Assembly (NCBI RefSeq): GCF_963422355.1
Contig: NC_085101.1
Coordinates: 2,461,701 to 2,525,700 of the forward strand
From: Corticium candelabrum
Taxonomy: Eukaryota; Porifera; Homoscleromorpha; Homosclerophorida; Plakinidae
Reading direction: 5' to 3'
DNA: 64,000 nucleotides
A program made the translations under genes and the position numbers. Below, piece by piece: positions 15,123 through 27,325 of the stretch (position 1 is its first letter; each line of letters starts with the position of its first letter). The notes under the pieces were generated by a model, which saw only the letters and a list, made by a program, of their open reading frames with translations, ran no database searches and had not been told where the DNA came from.

Positions 15123-15557
15123 CACCGCTGTGCAAAAGTTTGGGGCACCCCCTAAAATTTGGCAGTATAGCACTCTACAGAACACTCCAGTACACGAAAC
15201 CATATTTGAGAGATAGATAGATACTCAAAATTTAATCTGTCTAGCTGACTTCCGAATTGGTAGCTTCTGAAAGACCAGAGAGAAAAGAAAGTCACATTGT
15301 AGTATCTGGAGGTAAGCGAGATGCCAAATTACCGTCACAACAAACCTTATTCTATGTGTTGACCAAGGGTGAGGTACGTACCATAGCGTTTCTTGACGAA
15401 AACTAAGCGCAAACAGAACATTTCGGTAACTTCCGCGACTTTCATTTTTTATCCGGGATCTGAAAATTGTTAGGGGATTTCCCCATTTAGCGCACGTTAG
15501 CAAAATATACGGAAACTGTTTGAAAGCGCCTCATTCGAATTTCAAACTCTTTCACAG

Positions 15558-17738
15558 ATGGCACGAACGCGAGAAATATCAAAGAAGACCGAATAGGGAT
15601 TGTTGCGTTGCACGAAGTTGGTTTTTCGCAAGCCGAGATCGCTTGCAGACTGAAATCTCACGGGATATCACGTCATGGAGTGCAAACGACGCGCCAACGC
15701 TTTGCTGCTACGTCTTCTTATGATGATAGACAACGACAGGGAAGACCTAGAAAAACATCCAAATGTGATGACAGAGAAATAGTGCGAATGTCGCAGCGAA
15801 ATAGACGAGCCAACTCAACGCAACGTAATTACACAGAGTGGAATAGCGTTCGTGGCACCAACCGTAACCCTTCTACAATTCGGCGAAGGCTACTGGAAGT
15901 CGGTTTGTGTCGCTGTGTGGCCAAGAAGAAGCCTCTTATTAGCAAATTAACCCTTCATTTACCTTAGGATTTTTTCTATCACGTGTCACTACTATATTAC
16001 TATCACATATCACCAAGAATGTTAATTTAACGTAGCGCGCGCACGTAATCTACATTCCAGTTGCCAATTATTAGAACTGTCGCCACAATATAGAAGCAAA
16101 AATTACAAAACACACACCGTTGAAAAGCCTGTTAATTGCGCTTTCGAATGATACAATTCTCATAGCTATTGATGATTGTTTCGATGCGTTCATGTCAAGT
16201 TCCTGTTTACGCTACACTAATTGAGTCGCCGCTGTCTTCACAATAGAAAAGATCTGCTTTCTTGTGCGTTGCAATGCCTTCTGGAGAGCTAATAAACATA
16301 TAGAATATTAGAAAACGGTTGGAACGATTGTTCTAGACATCATTTTCTAACCAAAACATACGGGTAAATAGCCATAGCAACAGAGAACAAGCGGTTACTA
16401 TGGGCATAACTCAAATAATCCCCAACGGCAAGCGGCCAAACTTGCAACACAGCTACAAAAACCGCTTACTGAAAAGATGTTGCAAAAGAACGAAACGTTT
16501 AGACATGACAATGATGTACTTACAGCGCGGGCGTGTCGTCGCTGTCTTTACAAACTGAAATCTCACTCGTTCTCCATTGTATCGGCCTCAAATGATGCTT
16601 TCGACACGAAACACACGTAAGAAACGTTTGAATATGTTGTTTCTGCCTCCAAAGTATTGGCGAAATGCTTTCGAAGAACAATGGACGACCAGACCACCAT
16701 GCATCGTCTCGGCAAAAATTGTGACGAAGCCGCATGCGCCGTTAAAATTTTTCCCGTATGCATAGACACGCCCAAAGGGTGTGTCTAACGGCTAAAAATA
16801 TTTTGATTGGCTAACAAAGCCCAGAAGGACGGATATTCAAAGGCAAAGTCACGTGGGCGGAAATGACCCATGGGTGTGACGTCAACATAACTTGCGATAT
16901 CTGGCGATTGATAGAACGTAGACGGTTGAAAGTAAGCTCATTCGAAAGAGAATTTATTAGCGATTTGTTTAAGCTATAATTTGAGAATAGAAAGTAAGGA
17001 TTCCTTTCGGGAAAACGGTCGGATGTAAGCCGGGTACTAACCGGAGGCGGAGATATGGGTGAGCACGTGATTTCGCGCCCCCAAAACGTACGCGCACGTA
17101 ATAATTAAATAAGAAGAAGCGCCTTAGGTTTGGTAGAGAGCATGTTCACTGGGGTGAGGAGGAACTAGCCAAAGTACTATAGAGTGATAAGTCTACTTTC
17201 GAGCTATTTCCAGCTAAAGGGCGAGTGTGGGTTAGACGGCGACCTAATGAGAGGTTTAGGGAGGAGTGCCTAGTGCCTACAGTTAAACATGGTGGAGGTA
17301 GTATAATGATTTGGGGCTGCTTTTCTCTATCAGGGGTCGGTCACATATATAGAGTTGAAGGCAGTATCAACTCCTCAAGATATCAAAACATATTAAAAAC
17401 ATATATGTTGCCATCCTCTACAAAAGATGTCATTTTCCAGCAAGACAATGCCCCTCTACACACTTCCAGAAGCACTAAAACATGGTTTCAAAAAAGAAAA
17501 ATAAAGTTAATGGATTGGCCACCACAATCACCTGACCTAAATCCTATTGAGACTCTTTGGAAGAAAACGGAGGATGAAATGACTGGGCACAAAACCACGC
17601 AGTAAGGAAGAGTTGTGGGAAACCATTTGTACAGTTTGGAATGGCTTTACAGCAGATAAACTTAAATCATTAGTTATGTCTGTACCACTGCGATGTAAGG
17701 AAGTTAGAAAACAAAAAGTTGCTTCTACAAAATATTGA
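15558..17738 (+). pseudogene. Tc1 transposase (DD34E), disrupted
   Basis: The N-terminal part has MARTREISKKTE and then a helix-turn-helix-like region (VGFSQAEIACRLKSHGIS) after a frameshift near 15,595. The basic linker GRPRKTS is present. The catalytic part resumes after the nested insertion with KKRLRFGREHVHW. Candidate catalytic residues are Asp in SDKST (17,186-17,188), Asp in FQQDNAPLH, and Glu in PDLNPIETLW, with 34 residues between the last two; that is the Tc1 DD34E signature. Defects are the 1,158-bp insertion, a TAG in place of the usual Trp just before the first Asp (17,180-17,182), and a frameshift near 17,600. The C-terminal tail ends at 17,736-17,738. It cannot encode a working transposase. 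Confidence 0.88.
15951..17108. mobile_element. insertion nested inside the Tc1 transposase
   Basis: Removing this segment restores the Tc1 reading frame across KPLISKL...NKKKRLRF, which fixes its borders. Both edges share AATTAA (15,945-15,950 and 17,103-17,108), a likely target duplication containing TTAA. The left end reads TTAACCCTTCATTTACC, similar in style to piggyBac-type ends (TTAACCC). The right end is not its reverse complement, so the class is uncertain. It has no ORF with recognisable homology and is probably non-autonomous. Confidence 0.7.
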
Positions 17739-17919
17739 CTCTGTTATTGTCTAGACTTTTCTAGCTTTAGTAAAACAGTAAAACCTAAGTTTTCATAACG
17801 TTTGCTGAGGTAATTATTGTTGCTAATGGTTATAAAACAAGAAAACCTGGTATTTGGCAGGGTGCCCCAAACTTTTGCACAGCGGTGTACATTTATTGTA
17901 GGAATGGGCTATATTTGGG

Positions 17920-18205
17920 GCGGAGGTTTTAGAGCATGCGCAATCTCGAGGGTAACACGCGCCTTTCGCCGATCTCGCTGTACACAACTAGTACACAAAA
18001 TCTACATTTCTGGGTCTGCTTCTGAACCGTAGATCATCTTGCCGTTGACTAGGCTTTGTAAGTAAGTTCACTACTTACCGTTTCGTGCACCTTGTGAGAG
18101 ACTTTGCCTGCGTAGAGACGCGTAGGAAGCCATTTCCTGAGTAGTACGGCTTCTCGAGGGTAAGAGACTGCCGTTCAAGCTGAAGACGCCTGATTCACAC
18201 TCTGA
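17920..18205. repeat. segment duplicated in inverse orientation
   Basis: This is the reverse complement of 24,985-25,260 downstream of gene B, with scattered differences. The neighbouring segment 18,325-18,620 matches 24,691-24,985 in direct orientation. One of the two pieces was therefore flipped after or during duplication. Confidence 0.7.
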
Positions 18206-19097
18206 ACTAGACTAGCTAGACATGTCTTGATCAACTGCACCTGCGAATGAAGTAGAACAGCCTCCGCTTCCTGATTTAGTCATTACAGCTAGGGAATAAT
18301 GCGTGTGTGTTGTGTTACTCTAGACATAACTGTTGCTGGGACTGGCAGCTAGTGCTAATAAACAGACTGTAGTGTACGTGCACTGTACTCTGATCCGCGT
18401 TAGTACCTATCGAGTGCAAGTTATCATAGTTACATCTTCGACTTGGCCAATTTCATATGCAGAAGCAAGTTAGACTGCCCAGAAACAACACGGAACGTCC
18501 TACATGTCTACATGTCTACCCCAAATGGGTTCCTAGGTGGCATGATTTTACTCGCTAAAACTAATCCATCACTAGACAATGAGTATAGTGCGTGCTTCCA
18601 CTTCACGTGTATCTGTCCTAAATAAAATGCCGTGTGTGCTTTCAATACGGTATCCAAGGCTGCAAATATTAGTAACTGTGATCATGAAGGTTGCCCCTAA
18701 TTAAATTGTAGGGGTTGTTGCTCTATACTACTAGCTGTGGTTTTTAGATTACTAGATACATGACCCGTCCTTCGTCCCGGCAGAGTACTGTAGTCTTAGG
18801 ACGGAAGACCTAGTTTGAGCGTATGTAGACACGTCACGTGCAAATTTTTTAGTAGAAATCGATACACTCTCTGTGTGGATTCAGTTTAAATGACTGGTGT
18901 GGGCGTCTGTTCGAATAAACTGGAATGTGTTGATTAGTTAATATCCTGTTGAAGACAAATAAAAACTTAACCGATTGTCCCATTCCGAGAACTTTGCAGC
19001 GACGTTCTCGTTCATAGATATATATCTGGGCAACAAAAATTTGAAAATTATGTGCAGTTTCTTACTCACCCATAGGATACCATAATTAATGCAAAAT
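18206..19097. other. non-coding stretch between genes A and B
   Basis: Contains the direct-repeat segment 18,325-18,620. Otherwise no gene or RNA is recognised. Confidence 0.4.
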
Positions 19098-19582
19098 TTT
19101 AACCACTGAGACTGCCTAAACTGGAGCAACTGGTTTAGGAATAAGAATGTTAGGAAATAGAGTTTTGACACATTGTTTGATAGGTATGGTGGAAAAGGTC
19201 ATCATTCCTGTCGTTAAATTTGGTCCTTACTCGCGACCTGAATAGAGATAGTAGGTGTACCCCAGGCACATTCCTGGACCCGCCTCTGCTCCTTGTTGTA
19301 GCTAGACTACTTGAATTTTGCAAGTATACCTCTTTGTGAACCACAGTCTAAAGGACTTTCATTATTCAATTAAATGCATCACTAATTTAGTAACCTCGAA
19401 AGAATCCACCTATAGCCTAGCAGCCACCTAAATTCAGGTCACAGGTCCCTTTAATCTACAATTCAATTAGACGCCACACCTTACGTAAACCGGAAGACGG
19501 AAAGGTGTGACTGTAGCGGACTGGATATAATGCTATTGCCCCGGTTACTGCAGTCAGTCCACTGATCCGTATCAAGCCTAGG
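19098..19582 (+). promoter_or_regulatory. duplicated 5' flank and proximal promoter of gene B
   Basis: Homologous to 10,767-11,324. It keeps CGCCACACC, AAACCGGAAGACGGAA, a TATA-like GGATATAATG and CGGTTACTGCAGTCAGT directly before the start codon. Confidence 0.55.
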
Positions 19583-22500
19583 ATGCAGGCTGTTGTAGTC
19601 GTGCTGCTATGTTTCTTTGCAATTTTCTCGCATGCATCTCTCTTACATGTAGCTCAGACGAAAGACGCTCCTAACGTTCTGGTAAGTAGACCTTCTCACT
19701 ATCCGTTGCCGTACATACAGAGAAGTGATGTCTGTCTGGTCTTTTCTTGTAGAACTTTGCCTCGGCGGTAACCAGCGCCACCATTGGTAAGACAAGCGTC
19801 TAGACAAATGGCAACCTTGGAGCAGGAACTAATTATCTAGACAACAACAGTTTGGCCTTGGCGCGTACTGCAAGAAGTCTGTCGGTTGAACTAGGAATTC
19901 ACTTGCTCCGCTAGTCCTAACCGTCTTGGCCGTGGTAGAGGGCTTTTTCCTAAAAATTTTTAGTAGCTAGGTAATAGGATGTGGTAGGGTAAAGTCGCCT
20001 AGACGTGGACACCGCCTAAAGGTGGACAGTTGAAGTTTTCCTTCCTACCACGGAACGAATTGGTCATCAACCGCGACGCGGTTTGTTGTAGTAGCAAGCA
20101 CTGGGTCGTATCTTCCCTGGACAGGACGCTCTTCCAGTTGACGCCACGTTTTCTCACCTTTTCTCGTACTTTTAGACAGTAGCCTCGATTATCCTGCCAA
20201 CGCAAAATTCTAACAATCGTGCAGCGTTACATATTCAACGCAAGCAATCACCGTTGTACGTTGGTTGCACAGCCTATGCTTTACTCTACTGTACCATGCA
20301 GGTTTCCTTACTCACCTCTATGAGCAAAGGCTAGAATCAAGCAACTTGTAATCAAAAGTGGGCGGGGCTGAAAAGTTGCACTCTCACCTCGACATACATC
20401 CATGCAGAAAAAGATACGCCACTTTTTACACATCTCTTTGCAGCACAGGACTCAGATCTAACACAAGGACAGAACACAAGAGACGGACGACTGCTGCCAT
20501 CTCATGTAGGTAAAATTCTCACTGCAGATTGATTTATAGAAAAACTGAAGGTTAAAAACGTACAGAAAATGGCAAGAAAGGAAAGCTACAACGTCAAGAA
20601 ACTCGCCTCCTATCAGGGAAGTCCCAAGACAACGTTTGCAATGGGAGTGGCTTGTTCAAGCGTCACAGCAGCGACGAGAATGACTCCTTTTGTAGCAGTT
20701 ACGGTCAATCGTACTACCAAGACTCAAAGACAGATAAAGAAGGATGGATAGGCAGCGACAATCCCGGCTGTAGCCATTGCTCCGGCTTCGGGTGCGCCAT
20801 GCTCGATGAGATGCCAGAACCTAGCAAATTCTGGTGCTGTCCAGACTGCACAGACGTCTACGAGACGCGAAAAGCTTGTCGCAAGCGTAGCTTCCAGTTC
20901 CGGTTCTGTTTACCGTAGTAGATCGTTGGTTTAGTGCGAATTTAAACGCCGCTATCCACCATTAGCGATAGTAGCTTTAATATCAACCTCTTTGGGACGT
21001 TTTAGTTGAATAATAATATCTCAACAAATAGCTAGAGACTGGAGAGTGAGCCTGCGTGATCACCAAGGGCCAAGGGTAAATTGCGTTTTAAAATGAGATT
21101 GTCGTAAGGCTTCTGATCGGAGCTATTCTAATTACTTTGAAGGGTGTCCGCGGTTTGGCGTCTTTACCCTAACTTTGTTGTTCACTATCAGCGTAATTTT
21201 CCCGGAAATGAAGGCTTCAGTACTGCATCTAGGGACGTTGTCATATGTAGCAGAGCTTGCAGTGTACAAGTACTGTACTTATCTGGTGACCGACCACGAC
21301 GAAGAGCTTTGCATAATCAATTGCAGAGGCATAATCAAGTGCAGAGGCCCGGGGACGTTCAGTAATTAGATTTCATTGTACATATTATGCTTCAGGAGCA
21401 GACTTGAGGTTTCAATTCTCTTGATCATTTTACCTCAGTGTGAAGACGATCGACGGTCCCTAACAAATTGATCTTGTCATAGTTACTGTGCATTTGGAGA
21501 TTCGTCGCCATTTTAACGAAATGCAAAATGTCAGGGTGGATTCTCTGGTACGCAGGCAGTGTAAGCGTGTACTTCCGTAGTAAATGTTGCCTAGCGCCTA
21601 TTTTGCCTCTCTCTTTCTCTCTCTAGCTCATACAGAAATGGTATCAATGATGGTACGTGATTGTATTCCTATAACTTGAACACGGATTGCCTTTATTTGG
21701 CACCTTGCAGAAGCGTACATACCAGCGGGTGGTCATTGGATATTAATTAATTAAGTATTGGTACGGCTTACCTGCTCTCTGACCCCACCTGGGCGTATCA
21801 TAATTGAATAAAATGATAATATCTAATGCCTGACTTACACAACAACCAAGAACTGTTTCATTGACTTCTATGTTTGGGCCTGCATGACGAGAGATTTAGT
21901 GGACAACCAATTAAATCTGAAACTACGTGATATTTTCGTGTGTAGAATATGGTAGTCATTTTATACTTTAGTGCATTTTGTTCTCCAAAAGGAAAAATTG
22001 CTTTTCTCAATCTAGTAATCAAATCTAAAAGTTAACTATTTGCTTTACTTTTGTAGGTGGTTATGCTAATGGCATTGTAAGTACATCATTTTCAAAGGTT
22101 TTTGATATTTGATCTATAGCAAACCGTTTTGCAGGCTTTGCTTGGAACAGAAAAGCTACCTGCTCACTCTTGTCGACAAATAGCTGAGCTTCGTCGTGAT
22201 GTGGACAATGGTGTTTATCATATCAAAAGTGTTGGTAATGAGTAGACTACATATGCTAGGTAAGTTGATGTGACTGACGATTAACCCAAGTCTGTTTTAG
22301 TTACTGGTGATTCCTTTCCTGTTTTCTGTGATATGGCAAATGGAGGTGAGCATTTTTGTTTGCACAGACAGCAGCGAGCATCTCTGTAACTCTGGCAATT
22401 CTGACTGCATGAATTAATGTCTACATTAATTCCAATATTGTCTGGGAGCTTTTCACAATATAATTATATAATTTCTCTCGCACCCAAATAGAGTACTGTA

Positions 22501-23291
22501 CGATATGTACACAGTCAATTAAACATGCATGTTATGTGTTTATGATTCCTTTTATAGTACAGTATTTGTGTGACAAATTTTTTCAGTACACGTGTACCTG
22601 TTGGGTGTTTTCAGGCTACACAATGGTCTACAAAGCGGTTAGTGGAGTATCAGGAAATGTTGCAAATGTGTGGACTAAAACAGGAGTCTCCAATGAGGAA
22701 CAAGTGAATGCACTCAACACAAATAACTTCTTCAAGGGTCACTACAAAAACAGAATTGTTGACGAATGGAGATCATATAGACCCAAAGAGGTGAAATCAG
22801 TATTTATTATACTATTACCCTATTTTGATACTAGTGTCTCTAGCTCATCTCTGATTGCACAGGTTGTTGTTGTATTGTACAAAGGAGGAGCTGAGGTGGT
22901 TAGGATGGTTTTCGATGGTCATCTGTCCAGAAAAAATTCTTGGTTTACCAAACAACGTCTTGCCTTCTCTCCGTACACTGATCTGAAAACAAGTTCCACT
23001 AACTATTTTGGAATCCAAGGACACAAAACTCGTGAATGGTTTATTAACAAAAACTATGGTGGTTGTGGAAAAGATGCAGGATGGCTTGTCTTTTACTCTC
23101 CTGGTCTTGGTTGCTCTTGGGAACCAAAGACCAAAATTCAAATCAAATACAGTCGTACCAATAAAGCTCAGAACTGGTCAAATGGTATGGATGCTTCACA
23201 ACATTGCATATGTACGTTTTATGCTATGTGTCATTCTTCTTTTACAGGTAATGTGGGAGAAGCAGATGCCATGGCTGTCTTTGTTGACTGA
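19583..23291 (+). CDS. secreted fibrinogen-like domain protein, paralogue B
   Basis: Same eight-exon structure as A: 19,583-19,681; 19,753-19,786; 22,057-22,076; 22,135-22,234; 22,301-22,345; 22,615-22,790; 22,863-23,184; 23,248-23,291. It predicts 279 aa. The signal peptide is MQAVVVVLLCFFAIFSHA, followed by five extra residues (SLLHV) compared with A. Exons 3-8 differ from A by essentially one residue (Asn for Asp after SGNVA), and the introns between them are nearly identical too. Exons 1-2 and both flanks are more diverged. Intron 2 is 2,270 bp because a 1,183-bp transposon sits in it. The frame and splice sites are intact, so the gene is probably functional. Its role is inferred from the family only. 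Confidence 0.83.
19987..21169 (+). mobile_element. TA-flanked DNA element in intron 2 of gene B
   Basis: Absent from gene A, where the site reads GTGGTAACTTTG. In B, TA is duplicated (19,985-19,986 and 21,170-21,171) around an insert starting GGGTAAAGTCGCC and ending GGCGTCTTTACCC. About 22 of the first 27 terminal bases pair as inverted repeats. TA duplication fits the Tc1/mariner superfamily, but no transposase is present. The cargo is a decayed PHD-finger reading frame. Confidence 0.8.
20569..20918 (+). pseudogene. decayed PHD-finger protein inside the TA-flanked element
   Basis: The ORF opens with ATG at 20,569 (MARKESYNVKKLASYQGSPK). A shift near 20,650 leads to the frame containing ENDSFCSSYGQSYYQ, then WIGSDNPGCSHC, then FGCAMLDEMPEPSKFWCCPDC. 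The spacing and the closing FWCCPDC are those of a C4HC3 PHD finger, a zinc module that usually reads histone tails. At least two Cys ligands and the His ligand appear to be lost (Ser in WIGS, Tyr in CSSY, Gly where His is expected). I infer an element-encoded PHD protein that is no longer functional. Confidence 0.55.
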
Positions 23292-23734
23292 TTAAGTGCT
23301 AGCTCTGGGCATGCATGCTGGTTGGGTTTTGTGTTTGTCTTGACTGTTATTGTTGTGTCTGTAGTTAGACTTTACAGAAGCTCAGCTGCTTATCATGGAT
23401 ATCTAGTAGACAGTAGACCTATTGATTGCACAGTTATTTTTGGATGCTGCCCCATGCATTATGGCTGGCTTGTCTTAATGTACAATAATTGTCATTGCAA
23501 ACGTCATTGTTCACAATTATGTGTGTGCTTCTTCTTGTATACCAGGTGTACCTTTTAACTTAACTTGAGTCCTCTCAGTGTATGTAGCATTACATATCTA
23601 TGAACAGTACCACATTAGGAAGCATGGAGTCGATTGAGGAGTAGGCAGCGACATGGTGTTTATGCATTAATTTATTGCCATTTAAATATATATGTAGGTG
23701 AAAATTTTGCTGCTGGTTGACAAAGGCATATCTT

Positions 23735-23793
<59 letters not shown>

Positions 23794-24620
23794 AAAACAG
23801 TACCATCAAACCAATGCTATCCCTTCTATGGATTGCTTCAGTAGTAGCTGTGTGACAACCACTGGAACCAAACTCAGGCTCATGATGTTTTTTCTAGCAA
23901 TTTACAAGACTGACTATAGGGCCTGTGCTTCTTTTTTCTGGTAATTGCTGCAAAACAGGAATCTTTCTGGTAACAAGGAATACTTGCTAAATCCGGTCAG
24001 TCTGTGTTAAAAGCAGCTCTATTTTACCTATAAATGAACACGAAGTTGCTTCCACGAGTCCAGCAATCAAGCTTGTAGACAACACAGTTAGTGCACGTGA
24101 CCACGTGACACTAGCTTTCTGCCTAGATATTGCTACAACTTTTCTTCCACTTGACTAATACAGACCGTTCCCATTCGTTGCTTTGCACTTTTCCACAGTA
24201 ATTCAAACATTTCTGAACTTTTTGAATGTTTGTCCAGGCTCTCGTTGGCGAGAATCAGCAGCGTAAAGTACACGTGGTCATGCACCACATGCCAAATTTC
24301 TGCATACTAGTAATGTCTCCTCGCTATAATTCAACTTGACAAATCAAAATTTACAGTGATTGCTTTCTACAATGCATAGAATCATATCACAACGTTTATA
24401 ATTATTCTGACTTCATCTCAGATTTAGAGAAAAAATTCGACCAAACGATTGATTACTGACGTTTCGATTATATGCAGTCATTTCTGCTGGTAAAGTATAA
24501 CGTTTAGACATTACCTTCTCGTGCAACGTTCAGATTTTTCATATTTGCAAACGACTGTCATCTTGCCCAACCCGCGCAAAACTGTTAGTGCACTTGACCA
24601 CGTGAATGTAGCCTCGCAAG
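23292..24620. repeat. duplicated 3' flank of gene B
   Basis: Homologous to 13,826-15,120 after gene A. A (TA)n expansion at 23,737-23,792 is present here but not in A. No gene recognised. Confidence 0.7.
23737..23792. repeat. (TA)n microsatellite
   Basis: About 28 TA dinucleotides, replacing the single TATATA at the matching site after gene A (about 14,280). Confidence 0.95.
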
Positions 24621-24690
24621 CCAGACTCTTCTGCGCAGTTCGTACCTGAACTAAACGCACGTGAATCACGCGAGGAGAAGGAGGTTTAGA

Positions 24691-25260
24691 CATAACTGTT
24701 GCTGGGACTGGCAGCTAGTGCTAATAGACAGACTGTAGTGTACGTGCACTGTACTCTGATCCGCGTCAGTACCTATCTGGTGCAAGTTATCACAGTAACA
24801 TCTTCTACTTGGACCAATCACATATATACAGAAGCAAGCTAGAGTGCCCAGAAACAACGCGGAACGTCCTACATGTCTACATGTCTACCCCAAATGGGTT
24901 CCCAGGTGGCAAGATTTCACTCGCTAAAACTAATCCATCACTAGACAATGAGTAGTCTGTGCTTCCACTTCACTTGTATCTGTTCAGAGTGTGAATCAGG
25001 CGTCTTCAGCTTGAACAGCAGCCTCTTACCTCGAGAAGCCCTACTCAAGAAATGGCTTCCTACTCGTCTCTACGCAGGCAAAGTCTCTTACAAGATGCAC
25101 GAAATGGTAAGTAGTGAACTTACTTACTAAGCCTAGTCAACGGCAAGATGATCTACGTTCAGAAGCAGACCCGGAAACGTGGACTTTGTGTACAGCGAGA
25201 TTGGCCAAAGGTGCGTGTTACCCTCGAGATTGTGCATGCTCTTGAAGCTGCTCCCCCAAA
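24691..25260. repeat. rearranged duplicate of 17,920-18,620
   Basis: 24,691-24,985 matches 18,325-18,620 directly, and 24,985-25,260 matches 17,920-18,205 inverted. An open stretch SGVFSLNSSLLPREALLKKW (from about 24,996) ends at a donor-like GTAAGTAG (about 25,105), so it may include an old exon. I do not recognise the protein. Confidence 0.6.
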
Positions 25261-25433
25261 TTTTGTCTATTGCAGTTACTCTTTAGGCAGGGGTATATAT
25301 GACATCACATCTTGACCCCTCTTCTCTTGGAAATTAGGTTGGTGTAGCAGAAAACGTGTAGGTTGGATTCAGTGCAAATGCAGTCACACGTCTCTTCAGT
25401 GAGTCTTCTTGGAGTCATTTCAACAGTTCCATT

Positions 25434-25500
25434 GGGAGGGAGGGAGGGAGGGAGGGAGGGAGGGAGGGAGGGAGGGAGGGAGGGAGGGAGGGAGAGAGAG
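25434..25500. repeat. (GGGA)n microsatellite
   Basis: About fifteen GGGA units passing into GAGAGA. It lies directly upstream of the integrase remnant. Confidence 0.95.
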
Positions 25501-25545
25501 AGCACGATCAGCAGTTTGGTGGCCGGAAATTTTGGTGGCCGAAAA

Positions 25546-26440
25546 TTATGGCACAACTACAAGATACGATTGAACGATGTTCAATATGCAACAAACAACG
25601 TCAGATACCGGTCGAACCTTTGTTGTCGACTGGTTTTCCTAGTCGATCGTCGCAAACATTGGGCACTGATTTGTTGAAGGGGAAGTCTTTTCTACTAGTA
25701 GTAGATTACTACTCCAGACATCCTGAAGTTTTATCCTTGTCAAGCACATAATCAAAAGAGGTGATAGACAACACGAAAGCCATGTTTGCTCGACTCCGCA
25801 TACCAGAGGACGTCAAATCAGACAATGGTCGTCAGTACGCCTCACAGATATTTGAACAGTTGACAAAAGAGTATGACATTTTGCGTACAACCGGCAGTCC
25901 GCAATACCCTCAATCGAATGGAGAAGCCTTGCAAATGGTATAGACTGTGAGGAAACTTATAACAAAAAGTGAAGATCCTACCAGGGACTGTTGTCTTATC
26001 GTTCAGCTCCATTATCAAATGGATACTCTTCGGCAGAACTTCTAATAGGTAGACAACTGAAAAGTCTACTTGCGACTACACCAGCTACTCTTCTACCTAC
26101 ACGAGTCTCGTACGGAAAAGTACAGATGAAAGAACAAGTTCAAAGAGAAAAGACAAAGGAGACATTTGACAAACACCATCCGAGCCAATGAATTGCCACC
26201 ATATTTCAAGGAGAAAGTTTGGCTTCCTGATATATCAGAGAGAGGGTCAATTGTACAACAGTCTACTACAAAACCGAGATTGTAGACAGTAGCAACACCA
26301 ATAGGAGAATTCAGAAGAAACAGACGACAGTAAAGATCATCATCATCAACAAAAAGAAACAGGTCCATAAGAACAGAATACCGAGAAAAAACACAGAAGG
26401 ACCAACACCAACTGAAAGTCCAGTGTAACAACCACCTTCA
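25546..26440 (+). pseudogene. Gypsy-type retroelement integrase remnant
   Basis: Three consecutive open pieces match the integrase of Ty3/Gypsy-like retrotransposons. First come the end of the zinc-binding domain and the core: CSICNKQRQ, then LGTDLLKGKSFLLVVDYYSR with the first catalytic Asp. Next is IPEDVKSDNGRQYAS with the second Asp and YPQSNGEAL with the Glu. Then comes the usual SYRSAPLSNGYSSAELLIGR. In-frame stops after LSLSST (25,749) and after EALQMV (near 25,942) break the frame. No reverse transcriptase or LTRs are visible next to it, so it is an isolated fossil. Confidence 0.85.
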
Positions 26441-27071
26441 ATCTAACCAGGACTAACAACAAGAAGTGGTAGAGTTGTGAAGCCACCAAAGAAACTAGAA
26501 TTATAGTTAAAGTTTGACTATAGTATGTTGAGTGTTAGAGTTACACAAGTTTGGGTTAGATTTGTTTTCAAGAGTTGGGAAAGGGGATGTGGCATGTGAT
26601 AAGTTAGTATTATGTTACTTATGTGTAATTAGTATTATCAACAATGTAGTGCCATAATACAAGGAGTCAAAACCCTACTGAGCCTGCGGGCAACATCCAT
26701 CGCCAAAGAATCTCACAAAACACCGATTCTCTCGAATGTTGCCGGACGGAATTAAATCGCACGAAAACAAGGTCAGTCTATAGCCTGTCTGAAGGCTGCA
26801 CGACAGTCTCCACCGCTTGGAGCGACGGAAACAACAGAAAAACATTTCCGGGAACGTGCTTGCGTCAGTAAGGCTCACGTGATCTGACGGTGGGGAAAAA
26901 ACGCTCTAATTAGCAGACGAAATTCTTGAAACGGCTACATCAGTTCTTAAGTTATGGAATGTTCCTAATTTACGTAAATCTGTCGGATTTGCTCTGAGAT
27001 AGCGCTCAGATACCCAACTTCGTTGGGAGCCAGCAGCCTATCACTTATCTCCGGAATGCTCCTCTAATTTG
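26441..27071. other. non-coding stretch
   Basis: No gene, RNA or repeat end recognised. Confidence 0.4.
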
Positions 27072-27325
27072 CAGCTATGACAGTGACAGTGTCCAAGAAC
27101 CTGGTTATAGGTAACAGAAGAAACGATGAAGCAGTAGTAGTGCTTGCATGGCTTCAGAAGAAAACGTTTTTCAACTTATTGGTTACCAAATTCAAACAAA
27201 ACGTCTCAACATGTACTGGCTAGCAAATACATGATCGCATTTGCAAAAGCGTTTTTTGTCGTATTTGAGAGCACTCCTCAAACGAGTTTCCGAAATAGAT
27301 TATATTTACTTAGTATACTTGTCTT
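27072..27325. repeat. upstream duplicated segment, copy near gene C
   Basis: Homologous to 9,398-9,690 upstream of gene A (shared GTGCTTGCAYGRCTTC and TTGGTTACCAAA blocks). It marks the upstream reach of the duplication unit. Confidence 0.65.

Larger units (their letters stand above)
15123..17887 (+). mobile_element. Tc1/mariner-type transposon with nested insertion
   Basis: A perfect 28-bp terminal inverted repeat starts CACCGCTGTGCAAAAGTTTG at 15,123-15,150, with its reverse complement at 17,860-17,887. Both ends are flanked by the TA target duplication (15,121-15,122 and 17,888-17,889). The element is 2,765 bp, but a 1,158-bp insertion sits inside it, so the original was about 1.6 kb, normal for Tc1. 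The intact ends imply fairly recent transposition, although the transposase is broken. The insertion site lies in the duplicated 3' flank of gene A and is absent from the gene B copy. Confidence 0.93.
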
